Below are positions 8,783 through 16,516 of a DNA stretch of 64,000 bases, piece after piece. The position numbers were made by a program, and so were the translations under genes. The stretch covers positions 310,001 to 374,000 of the forward strand of contig NZ_SJPY01000007.1 of the NCBI RefSeq assembly GCF_007860185.1, given 5' to 3'. This stretch comes from Novipirellula aureliae (GTDB taxonomy: Bacteria; Planctomycetota; Planctomycetia; Pirellulales; Pirellulaceae). Every line of letters begins with the position of its first letter. The stretch's first letter is position 1. The notes beneath the pieces were generated by a model. That model saw only the letters and a program-made list of their open reading frames with translations. It was not told the DNA's origin and searched no databases.

Positions 8783-10504
8783 ATGGATACACCTGCTAAA
8801 TCGGAACCCGCGCCGTCGAAACGGCGTCACCATGGCGTTGGCCATCGGTTTGAAACACGTTCTCGATGGGTCTTGTTTAACTTTTTGATTCCATTTGCGA
8901 TGGTCGCGTCGGCCGTCGCGGCAGTGTTTGCGCTCGGTTCGGTCCAGCCGTCCGAACGCCCCACGGCGGACGCGAGTTTTGCAGGCCGGATGCAAGCTTT
9001 GATGCCGGTAAGGGTAGAACAAATCAAATCGCTAGCTGCTTTCGACGAGCCATTACAACTGAAAGTCGACGGAACCGTCGTTCCCTTTCGCGAAGTGACA
9101 ATCGCTACAGAAGTCGCTGGACGGATACTCTTCAAATCGGAGGGATGCGAAGCAGGAGCATCGGTAAAAAAAGGAGACCTGCTCGTTAAAATCGATCCGA
9201 CCGATTACGAACTGGAAGCCCAGCGTTTAACTCGTTTACAAGAGCAAGAGTACGAGGCGCTTGGCGAAATCGACCAGGAAATGATTAACGTCAAACGCTT
9301 GATCGAAGTGGCCAAGCAGGATGAACAACTTCAGCAACGTGAAGTCGATCGACTGCGAACAATGCCAGGTGGTTATGCGAGTGAGGGGGAAATCGACAAA
9401 GCAAAACGAGCATTGCTGCAATCCACTCAAGCCCGATTGGGAAATGAAAATCAACTCGAATTGCTTCGCAAACGCCGATCACGACTCGAAGCAGCAGAGC
9501 GGCTCGCTCAAGCACAATTGGCGATTGCCAACCAAAATGTGAAGCGAACTGAAATCCGCAGTCCCATCGACGGTGTCATCGTCAGCGAAGATGCCGAGCT
9601 CAACTCGTTTGTCGCACGTGGTAATCCGATCGTGACGATCGAAGACACGACCAAGGTCGAGGTCGCAACGAGTTTGCGAATGGACCAACTGTACTGGGTC
9701 TTGGATCAAGTCGATGCGTCCGAGCGGGAAGCGGATCACGGCTACGAACTTCCCGAAACTCCGGCGATCGTCGAATTCGAAATTTCGGGCCGCGAGGGCA
9801 AAAAGTACCAGTGGGATGCAAAACTACTCAGCTACGACGGCATCGGTCTGGATCCCAACACACGAACCGTTCCAGTACGCATCGTGGTCGATAACCCACA
9901 ACAATTTCGCAAAGCAAACGTTATCAAGAGCAGCGATGGCGAAACGACGTCGGTGACCCACGTTCATACCGCTGGACCAACCACTCTCGTTCGAGGCATG
10001 TTTGTCACTGTCAAACTTCTCATTCGACCCCAAACGCCATTGGTCGTGATTCCCGCAGAAGGGCTAAAACCAGGCAATCGGGTTTGGGAATTCGTCCCAG
10101 ATCCGTCTGTGCTAGATTTGCCGCCGATAGCGGAAGAGACCCCAGTCAATCCTGTCAAAGCGGAAGGCAAAGGAGAACGGCTCGAAACGGATGCATCCGA
10201 TAGAGAAGCTTCCGAAAAAGACCAAGAACGATTCAATCCCGATGATTGGCAAGCCGGACGGGTGGTCAATCGAAATGCGATCTATCCAGTCGACTCGTTG
10301 TCGATCAACGTCGCATTGGACCAGCGAAGATGGTGGGTATGCGAAGTACAAGACCAATCGATGTCGGCAGGCGCGTATGTTGTTGTCTCTCCAATCGGTA
10401 ATCCGGATGGTGATTCCATAGCAGCCCGCATTCAACGAGAAGTATCGATCGCACGTCGCAGTCAACAAGTGGCCAAGTCGGAATCGGCGGAGGCCTCTCA
10501 ATGA
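8783..10504 (+). CDS. RND efflux membrane fusion (periplasmic adaptor) protein
   Basis: 573 residues from ATG 8783; the frame also opens upstream at TTG 8741. An N-terminal membrane anchor at about 31-52 is followed by a barrel-sandwich/lipoyl half (VDGTVVPFREVTIATEVAGRI), a long alpha-helical hairpin (about 135-250), the second lipoyl half (VKRTEIRSPIDGVIVSEDAE) and beta-barrel domains. A Lys/Glu-rich insert of about 35 residues lies near 465-500. It links the inner-membrane pump to the outer membrane. Its stop overlaps the pump start by four bases (ATGA). No outer-membrane factor gene is adjacent. Confidence 0.9.
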   Translation: MDTPAKSEPAPSKRRHHGVGHRFETRSRWVLFNFLIPFAMVASAVAAVFALGSVQPSERPTADASFAGRMQALMPVRVEQIKSLAAFDEPLQLKVDGTVVPFREVTIATEVAGRILFKSEGCEAGASVKKGDLLVKIDPTDYELEAQRLTRLQEQEYEALGEIDQEMINVKRLIEVAKQDEQLQQREVDRLRTMPGGYASEGEIDKAKRALLQSTQARLGNENQLELLRKRRSRLEAAERLAQAQLAIANQNVKRTEIRSPIDGVIVSEDAELNSFVARGNPIVTIEDTTKVEVATSLRMDQLYWVLDQVDASEREADHGYELPETPAIVEFEISGREGKKYQWDAKLLSYDGIGLDPNTRTVPVRIVVDNPQQFRKANVIKSSDGETTSVTHVHTAGPTTLVRGMFVTVKLLIRPQTPLVVIPAEGLKPGNRVWEFVPDPSVLDLPPIAEETPVNPVKAEGKGERLETDASDREASEKDQERFNPDDWQAGRVVNRNAIYPVDSLSINVALDQRRWWVCEVQDQSMSAGAYVVVSPIGNPDGDSIAARIQREVSIARRSQQVAKSESAEASQ

Positions 10505-13500
10505 AAAGTGTCATTCGTTGGGCAATCACGAACACGCCTGGAATGAACGTCCTGGTCTTGGCCTTGGTTTTGGTCGGTGCGATTTCGTTTTCCAGAATGC
10601 GGCGTGAGGTCTTCCCCGAGTTTGAACTCGAGGTCGTGATGGTCACCGTCCCCTATCCTGGCGCTACGCCCAAGGATACCGAGGAAGCGGTTTGCCAGAA
10701 AATTGAAGAGAGTATCAGCTCGATCGATGGGATCAAGAAAGTTACGTCCATCGCCCAAGAGGGTGCCGGATACGTGTTGGCCGAACTCCGAAGTGACATC
10801 AAAGATGTTCAAAAAGTGATGGCGGAAATCGACCGTGAAGTCGCTCGAATCCCCAGTTTTCCTGTCTTGGCGGAAGATCCACAAGTCCAACAGATCACGT
10901 TCCGCGAAGCCGCCATTCGAATCGGTATCGTCGGACCAGACGATCGAACACGTCAAGGCGAACTGCGACTTCGTGAGGTCGCCGAAGAGGTTCGCGACGA
11001 CGTCCTACAAATTCCCGCCGTTTCATCCGCGTCGATGATGGGGACACGAGATTACCAAATCGATGTGGAAATCCCAGAATCAACGCTCCGCAGCTACGGT
11101 TTGTCGCTCCAACGGGTCGCCAGCATCCTTCGAGCTCGAAACGTGGAACTTCCCGGCGGACAATTGAAATCCGAAGGCCAAGAGATCTTACTGAGAGCGA
11201 AAAATAAAGGTCGCATCGGCGAAGAGATCGCACGCTTGCCGTTGCTTACACAGCCCAACGGCGTCGTCTTAACGGTTGCCGATTTGGGAAACGTTCGCGA
11301 TGAGTTCGCTGACGTAACCGCGGTCGGGGAAATCAATGGTGAACCAGCCATCATCGTCAATGTCGAAAGAACCAAGAGCGAGGATTTGCTCGCCATGGTC
11401 GATGCCGTGCGAGCCTATGTCGCACAGAAGGAATTGCCCGAAGGCTACCGTTTCGAACTTTGGGGCGATAGCAGCACCGACGTACGCGACCGCATGGCTC
11501 TCTTGATGCGAAATGGTACGCAAGGACTTCTGCTCGTCTTTCTTGTTCTGGCGTTGTTCCTGGAAACCCGTTTGGCTTTTTGGGTGGCAATGGGAATACC
11601 AATTTCCATCATGGGCGCTGGAGCACTCTTGGCTTGGGGTGACCAATCACTCAATATGCTTAGCCTCTTCTCTTTTTTGGTAGCTCTCGGTATCGTTGTT
11701 GACGATGCGATCGTTATTGGTGAGAACATTTATTCGCATCAACAGATGGGAAAGCCGCTAATGCAAGCGGCCGTTGACGGATCGATCGAAGTATTGCCGA
11801 GCGTGACCGCATCGGTCACGACCACGATTATCGCCTTCTCACCCATGTTTTTTGTATCGGGTGTGATGGGCAAGTTTATGGCCGTGATCCCCTTCGCTGT
11901 GATCGCGATGCTGCTCATCTCGCTTTGGGAAGGCTGTTTTGTATTGCCCTGTCACTTGGCTCATCGCCACCACGGATTCTTTCGACTCTTGGCGATCATT
12001 ACCTATCCGCTCAGGCCTCTCGGCATTCTCCTGGAATGGGCAAGCCGCCTTGCCTGCCGAGCGATGGATTGGGTTTGCGAGCGAATGTACTTGCCGACCC
12101 TAAGATTTGGTTTACGCCACCCACCGTTCATGATCGCGACTGCAATCGCGTTATTCTTGGTGACGATCGGTATGATTCGTGGCGGTGTCGTCCAAAGTGT
12201 TCTGTTCCCCAAGTCAGACAATAACTACTTGCAGGCCACGATCACCTTCCCCGACGGAACGCCTGCATCGGAGACCGAGCGGGCAACAAGGATCATGGAA
12301 AAGGCGATCCGCCGTGTCAGCCAACAAATTGCAGCGGAGCAGCCAGAGGTTTACAACGATACGCTGGCGGAGGACAAAGGGCCCGTTCGCTTGACCTACC
12401 GAGAACTTGGAAAAATCACAAATACCCAAGGGCCGATGGGCGGATCGGGCGGTGGGGGCAGCAACGTTGGACAAATTTTTGTCGAGCTGTTCGATACCGA
12501 GATCCGCGAAACACATAGCGATCAACTATTGGCCCTTTGGCGAAAAGAAGCAGGAGAATTTGCGGGAGTCGAAAAGGTTACCTATGGAACCGTCGGCGTC
12601 GGCCCAGGCGGCAAGCCGATCGAATTCAAACTGTTGGCGCCAAGTGATGATGTCGATCAATTGTTGGCCGCTACGGAAGTGGTCAAAAAGCGACTCGCAC
12701 TGTTCGATGGCGTTTTCGACATCTCCGATGACAATACACCTGGTAAATGGGAGTTTCAATTCCGCGTCAAAGATCGCGCCCTGGCCACCGGCGTGACGCC
12801 AACCGATCTGGGTGAAACCGTTCGCAATACCTACTTTGGCGCCGAAGTGATGCGACTCCAACGAGGACGCCATGAAGTCAAATTGATGGTCAGGCATCCA
12901 GAGGAAGAACGCAACAATTTGGTCAATTTTCGCGAAATCCGAATTCGTACCGCCGATGGTCGGGTGCGACCGATCACCGAGTTGGCCGACATCCATTTGG
13001 AAAGAGGTTTTTCAGAGATAAACCGTGTCGACCAAATGCGATCGATTACCATCTCCGCCGATTTGGACGAGACAACGGCCAATGCTGATCTAATCATCGA
13101 TGAACTACAACGTGATTTTATCCCAGATCTCCAAAAGGATTATCCCGCGATCGCACTGCGGTTCGAAGGACAACAGGAACAGAGCCGAGAATCCGTGGGC
13201 AGCTTGAAAATCGGCTTCGGCATCGCGCTGGTTTGTATGTACGTGTTATTGGTCTTACAGTTCCGAAGCTACGTCCAACCACTTTTGATTATGGCCATCA
13301 TACCGTTCGGCATGATCGGTGCCGTATGGGGTCATGCGGTGCTAGGACTACCACTCACTCTCTTTAGCATGTTCGGATTGGTTGCCTTGGCAGGCGTCGT
13401 CGTCAACGATTCGATTGTTTTGATCGACTTTATCAACGTACGAGTCCGTGATGGCTTGAAACCTCGCCACGCACTACTCGATGCAGGCGAACGGCGTTTT

Positions 13501-13719
13501 CGTCCGATTCTACTAACGAGCATGACGACAATCGCTGGCTTGTTGCCACTGCTAATGGAAAAGTCGTTTCAAGCACAATTGCTCATTCCGATGGCCGCCA
13601 GCTTAGCATTCGGATTAATGCTGGCCACCGTTTTGGTCTTGATTCTCATCCCCGTGTTCTATCTGATCTACATTCGGATCATCGAGGTGTTCGGTCATAC
13701 GCTGGTCGAAAATGATTAG
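10501..13719 (+). CDS. RND-family efflux transporter (HAE-type inner-membrane pump)
   Basis: 1072 residues, typical RND length, with two repeats of transmembrane helices plus large periplasmic loops. The N-terminal helix precedes the FPEFELEVVMVTVPYPGATP pore region. TM4 carries the proton-relay acidic pair (ALGIVVDDAIVIGENI), and the matching segment in the second half is ALAGVVVNDSIVLIDFINV. A Gly-rich insert (GGSGGGGS) occurs in the periplasmic domain near residue 650. It exports unknown substrates by proton antiport and forms an operon with the TetR regulator and adaptor. Confidence 0.93.
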   Translation: MKSVIRWAITNTPGMNVLVLALVLVGAISFSRMRREVFPEFELEVVMVTVPYPGATPKDTEEAVCQKIEESISSIDGIKKVTSIAQEGAGYVLAELRSDIKDVQKVMAEIDREVARIPSFPVLAEDPQVQQITFREAAIRIGIVGPDDRTRQGELRLREVAEEVRDDVLQIPAVSSASMMGTRDYQIDVEIPESTLRSYGLSLQRVASILRARNVELPGGQLKSEGQEILLRAKNKGRIGEEIARLPLLTQPNGVVLTVADLGNVRDEFADVTAVGEINGEPAIIVNVERTKSEDLLAMVDAVRAYVAQKELPEGYRFELWGDSSTDVRDRMALLMRNGTQGLLLVFLVLALFLETRLAFWVAMGIPISIMGAGALLAWGDQSLNMLSLFSFLVALGIVVDDAIVIGENIYSHQQMGKPLMQAAVDGSIEVLPSVTASVTTTIIAFSPMFFVSGVMGKFMAVIPFAVIAMLLISLWEGCFVLPCHLAHRHHGFFRLLAIITYPLRPLGILLEWASRLACRAMDWVCERMYLPTLRFGLRHPPFMIATAIALFLVTIGMIRGGVVQSVLFPKSDNNYLQATITFPDGTPASETERATRIMEKAIRRVSQQIAAEQPEVYNDTLAEDKGPVRLTYRELGKITNTQGPMGGSGGGGSNVGQIFVELFDTEIRETHSDQLLALWRKEAGEFAGVEKVTYGTVGVGPGGKPIEFKLLAPSDDVDQLLAATEVVKKRLALFDGVFDISDDNTPGKWEFQFRVKDRALATGVTPTDLGETVRNTYFGAEVMRLQRGRHEVKLMVRHPEEERNNLVNFREIRIRTADGRVRPITELADIHLERGFSEINRVDQMRSITISADLDETTANADLIIDELQRDFIPDLQKDYPAIALRFEGQQEQSRESVGSLKIGFGIALVCMYVLLVLQFRSYVQPLLIMAIIPFGMIGAVWGHAVLGLPLTLFSMFGLVALAGVVVNDSIVLIDFINVRVRDGLKPRHALLDAGERRFRPILLTSMTTIAGLLPLLMEKSFQAQLLIPMAASLAFGLMLATVLVLILIPVFYLIYIRIIEVFGHTLVEND

Positions 13720-13768
13720 ATATCGGTATCTGCACGCATAGGACACAGATGACAAAAGTCGCCGATTA

Positions 13769-14316
13769 GCTAGCCCGAATTAATCACGAGCCTTCTGATT
13801 TGAGAACGTTTGACAAAAACTTGGGTGAGATTCGCAGGGCGGCTCTGACAGATTGAGGCACGATGGCCACGGAGTCAATCACAACACCATTCACATTTGA
13901 GTTCCTTGATACGGTTTTCGACGTATCGTTTTCGAGAGTTGGATTTTGCGGATCGTTTGTTCTTTTTCGATGTGCTGGTATCCCGCGATGATCCCGAAGA
14001 TGCGTTGACGAACGATCGACAGAGCGGTGTGAGTGGGGTCGGACCGCGGGTCGGAGATGAGGTTCGCCAGGGATTTTGTCCAGCCGAGTTTTTGATCGAT
14101 CTGATAAAAGGCGATCAGTCCGCCATCGGAGGATAGATTCTCCTCGACTTGCTCAAATTCGATCGGTTTATTGTCCCAAAAGCCGAAGACAAATTGCTGC
14201 GCAGACTGTAAACTCATGAAGGGTCTTCCTTGTTTGTCGAAAGTGCTTGGTTGTTAAACACTTAGACGCAAGAAAGGCCCTTTTTGTTTGGTGTCTCGTG
14301 AATAATCCGGGCTAGC
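13769..14316. mobile_element. internally deleted IS1380-type element
   Basis: Inverted ends of 22 bases: GCTAGCCCGAATTAATCACG(AG) at 13769-13790 and its counterpart at 14295-14316 (CTCGTGAATAATCCGGGCTA+GC on the plus strand), matching at 20 of 22 positions. Between them lies only the N-terminal part of an IS1380 transposase on the minus strand. At about 550 bp, against the 1.6-1.9 kb usual for the family, the element has lost most of its transposase and resembles a MITE-like derivative. I see no clear target duplication. Confidence 0.75.
13891..14217 (-). pseudogene. N-terminal fragment of an IS1380-family transposase
   Basis: About 108 codons. The first 90 residues match the start of IS1380 transposases (SSDGGLIAFYQIDQKLGWTK, then SDPTHTALSIVRQRIFGIIAGY). 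The homology stops near EKEQ, and the rest (TIRKIQLSKTIRRKPYQG) is unrelated. The DDE catalytic region is absent, so it cannot encode an active transposase. Confidence 0.8.
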
Positions 14317-14463
14317 AACCGCGATGCTCTTTGATCGCAAATGGCAGAGCAGTTTGGTAGCGATTGTTGCCGTCTCATTCGGACAGAAAAGAAGCTAGCA
14401 AGCCGCTGCATCCGCTTCTTGCTGCTCGCCACACGCAGAATGTTCCGCCCGCTACCTTCTTTT

Positions 14464-16506
14464 TCATTGAGGCGTAGAAGTAGATTCGTTACTCGTCGTC
14501 GTAGGTAAAATGGTTATATTGACAGGAACAAGTTCATGGATATCCACGAACACGACCAGATCATTTCCTTCCAGTTTACGGTTGATCCCCGCTCGATAGT
14601 TGTCATGAACCTTTCCATTGACGAGAATCCGTGCTCCAGCTGCATGCCAATTTTTAATAGAGAACGCAGGGTTCAAGACAGGAGATTCTTTGCTCCCGCC
14701 TAGGTTTATCTCAGCCTTCGCAGCTTTGCCTGAGGTGTTTTCCAACGGATAGCATCGTTGGCTACGATCATATCCATTGGAGACAAACTCAGGTCCTGTG
14801 GATAACTCGGCCGGATAGGCCCATGAGCGGCCGAAACCAATCAGTTCGCTCATTTCCATCGTATTCATTCCGTAGAGGGCGTTCCAGGAAAGACGACTTC
14901 CGTGCTCATGGATAACCGGCTTGGAACAAGGTGAACTAGAGATGTGAGATGGGCGGTCGAAAGTCTTGGTCCATCTTCCGTCGCATCGGGCTTGGTTAAC
15001 GGGAAAGTGGTTATACCCGCCGTCGATCCATCTTACCGACATTCGGTTTTCGGGTTCAAAGCAGATGTACGGCTTGTTCTGCGACTTGAAATTGAATTGT
15101 TGGACCGTATAGTTTCCTGGCCAGTCCGCCGGTTGTTGACGGAGGTCAACCGAAACCGCTGTTGTGTTGTACTCATAGTCAGCCACATGCACATAGTCTT
15201 TTTCAAGGAGATCCTCATTCCGTTGTCCCGGCTGAGTCACAGGCAACGATTCCTGGAGCTGGAGTGCTCTGCCGGTGGTCCCCTTGTTCCACGACACTTT
15301 TCTGACTGCGGATCCATCGGGATAGATGTAGTAATACTCATCTACCCAACATTCCCATCCGGTTTTCGGGTCGGGTAACCATGTACTGCCATGTGAACTT
15401 ACCGGCGCATATCTCCAATGAACCACGGCTCTGGCGTCATTATTTTCAATGATCCGAACATGCGAAAAACGACAATGACGGTCCTGCATATGTTCGAAAC
15501 AGCCCTCGATGTCGTTTGCGCCCGTGCCCCATGTTTCGAGGCTCTGGTCAGTCATCCAATTTTCATTTTCGGAAACCCAACAGGGTCCATATCGAACGCC
15601 TCGCCAGAAAACTAATTTGCAAGGATTGTTATCGAAGCAAACAACAACATCAGGATCCTCATCGACGGGCCAGAGATTATCCCATCCATCGTAGTATTTC
15701 AGCTTCGTGTAAAACGCCCCAAAATGGTCTGGATGTTGTTCGATTGTCGGCAGCCTTCGAACCGGAATGTCTGGCGAGTTGGCCGTGCAGTTTGAAAAAG
15801 CGATTTTGATCTGCTCTGCCGTTCGGGCTTTGTCGAACACCATGATTTCATCAATAATCCCATCGAGGCCATAGAAATCTGGCATGGTGCCCCACGTTCT
15901 AATCGTATCGCTTGGCCTTCTGGGGGCAGCCACCATACCGATAATGCAATTTATCTTTTTGGGATAGGTCAGTGAACCCTTGATGGCGACAGTGCATAAC
16001 GCTTCACCATTCACATACAATGTCATCTCTTTCTCTGCCGTGTAGACGGCCGCAATATGCATCCATTTTCGGAGAGGCATTGTCTCGTTGGCACTGGTAC
16101 AGGATATCCATTGTTCGTTGATGGCGGTCTCAAAGGAAACTTGGCCGTAGGGTCCGATCAGGAGACGATAGCCCTTTACTTCATCCGATTCGGTAGTGAT
16201 CAGCGGACACCAATTCAATGGATATTCACCCAATGAAACCCATGCCTCTATTGTGAACTCATTGCCTAGTCGTGTCGTGTCTTCTGCTTCACGGATAACG
16301 CGGGTCGTGAAACCATCCAATCGCAGACCTTTGCCGTCAACACCGGCTGCCTCTTCAAAATTACCTTCAATGTCATCTGCGATGCCCGTTGACAATTCGA
16401 TCGCCTGCCCATTCTTTATGGTTTCAAAATCCCATTTCATGACAGGTGTCTGAGCCATTGCCACAGTTGCGTTAGACAGAAATAACAATAAGTAAACGTG
16501 TTTCAT
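14464..16506 (-). CDS. secreted LamG-domain protein, probably carbohydrate-related
   Basis: 680 residues with a signal peptide (MKHVYLLLFLSNATVAMAQ). A LamG/concanavalin-A-like domain spans about 22-230: FTIEAWVSLGEYP, MHIAAVYTAEKEMTLYVNGE and the closing GLDGIIDEIMVFDKARTAEQI. About 450 residues follow, Trp- and Tyr-rich with many Asp (YYDGWDNLWPVDEDPDVVV), which I cannot assign. The export signal and fold point to polysaccharide binding or degradation outside the cytoplasm. Base composition appears less GC-rich than the neighbours, which could mean transfer. The gene sits next to the IS1380 relic. Confidence 0.75.
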   Translation of the reverse strand: MKHVYLLLFLSNATVAMAQTPVMKWDFETIKNGQAIELSTGIADDIEGNFEEAAGVDGKGLRLDGFTTRVIREAEDTTRLGNEFTIEAWVSLGEYPLNWCPLITTESDEVKGYRLLIGPYGQVSFETAINEQWISCTSANETMPLRKWMHIAAVYTAEKEMTLYVNGEALCTVAIKGSLTYPKKINCIIGMVAAPRRPSDTIRTWGTMPDFYGLDGIIDEIMVFDKARTAEQIKIAFSNCTANSPDIPVRRLPTIEQHPDHFGAFYTKLKYYDGWDNLWPVDEDPDVVVCFDNNPCKLVFWRGVRYGPCWVSENENWMTDQSLETWGTGANDIEGCFEHMQDRHCRFSHVRIIENNDARAVVHWRYAPVSSHGSTWLPDPKTGWECWVDEYYYIYPDGSAVRKVSWNKGTTGRALQLQESLPVTQPGQRNEDLLEKDYVHVADYEYNTTAVSVDLRQQPADWPGNYTVQQFNFKSQNKPYICFEPENRMSVRWIDGGYNHFPVNQARCDGRWTKTFDRPSHISSSPCSKPVIHEHGSRLSWNALYGMNTMEMSELIGFGRSWAYPAELSTGPEFVSNGYDRSQRCYPLENTSGKAAKAEINLGGSKESPVLNPAFSIKNWHAAGARILVNGKVHDNYRAGINRKLEGNDLVVFVDIHELVPVNITILPTTTSNESTSTPQ

Positions 16507-16516
16507 AAGTCACCTG

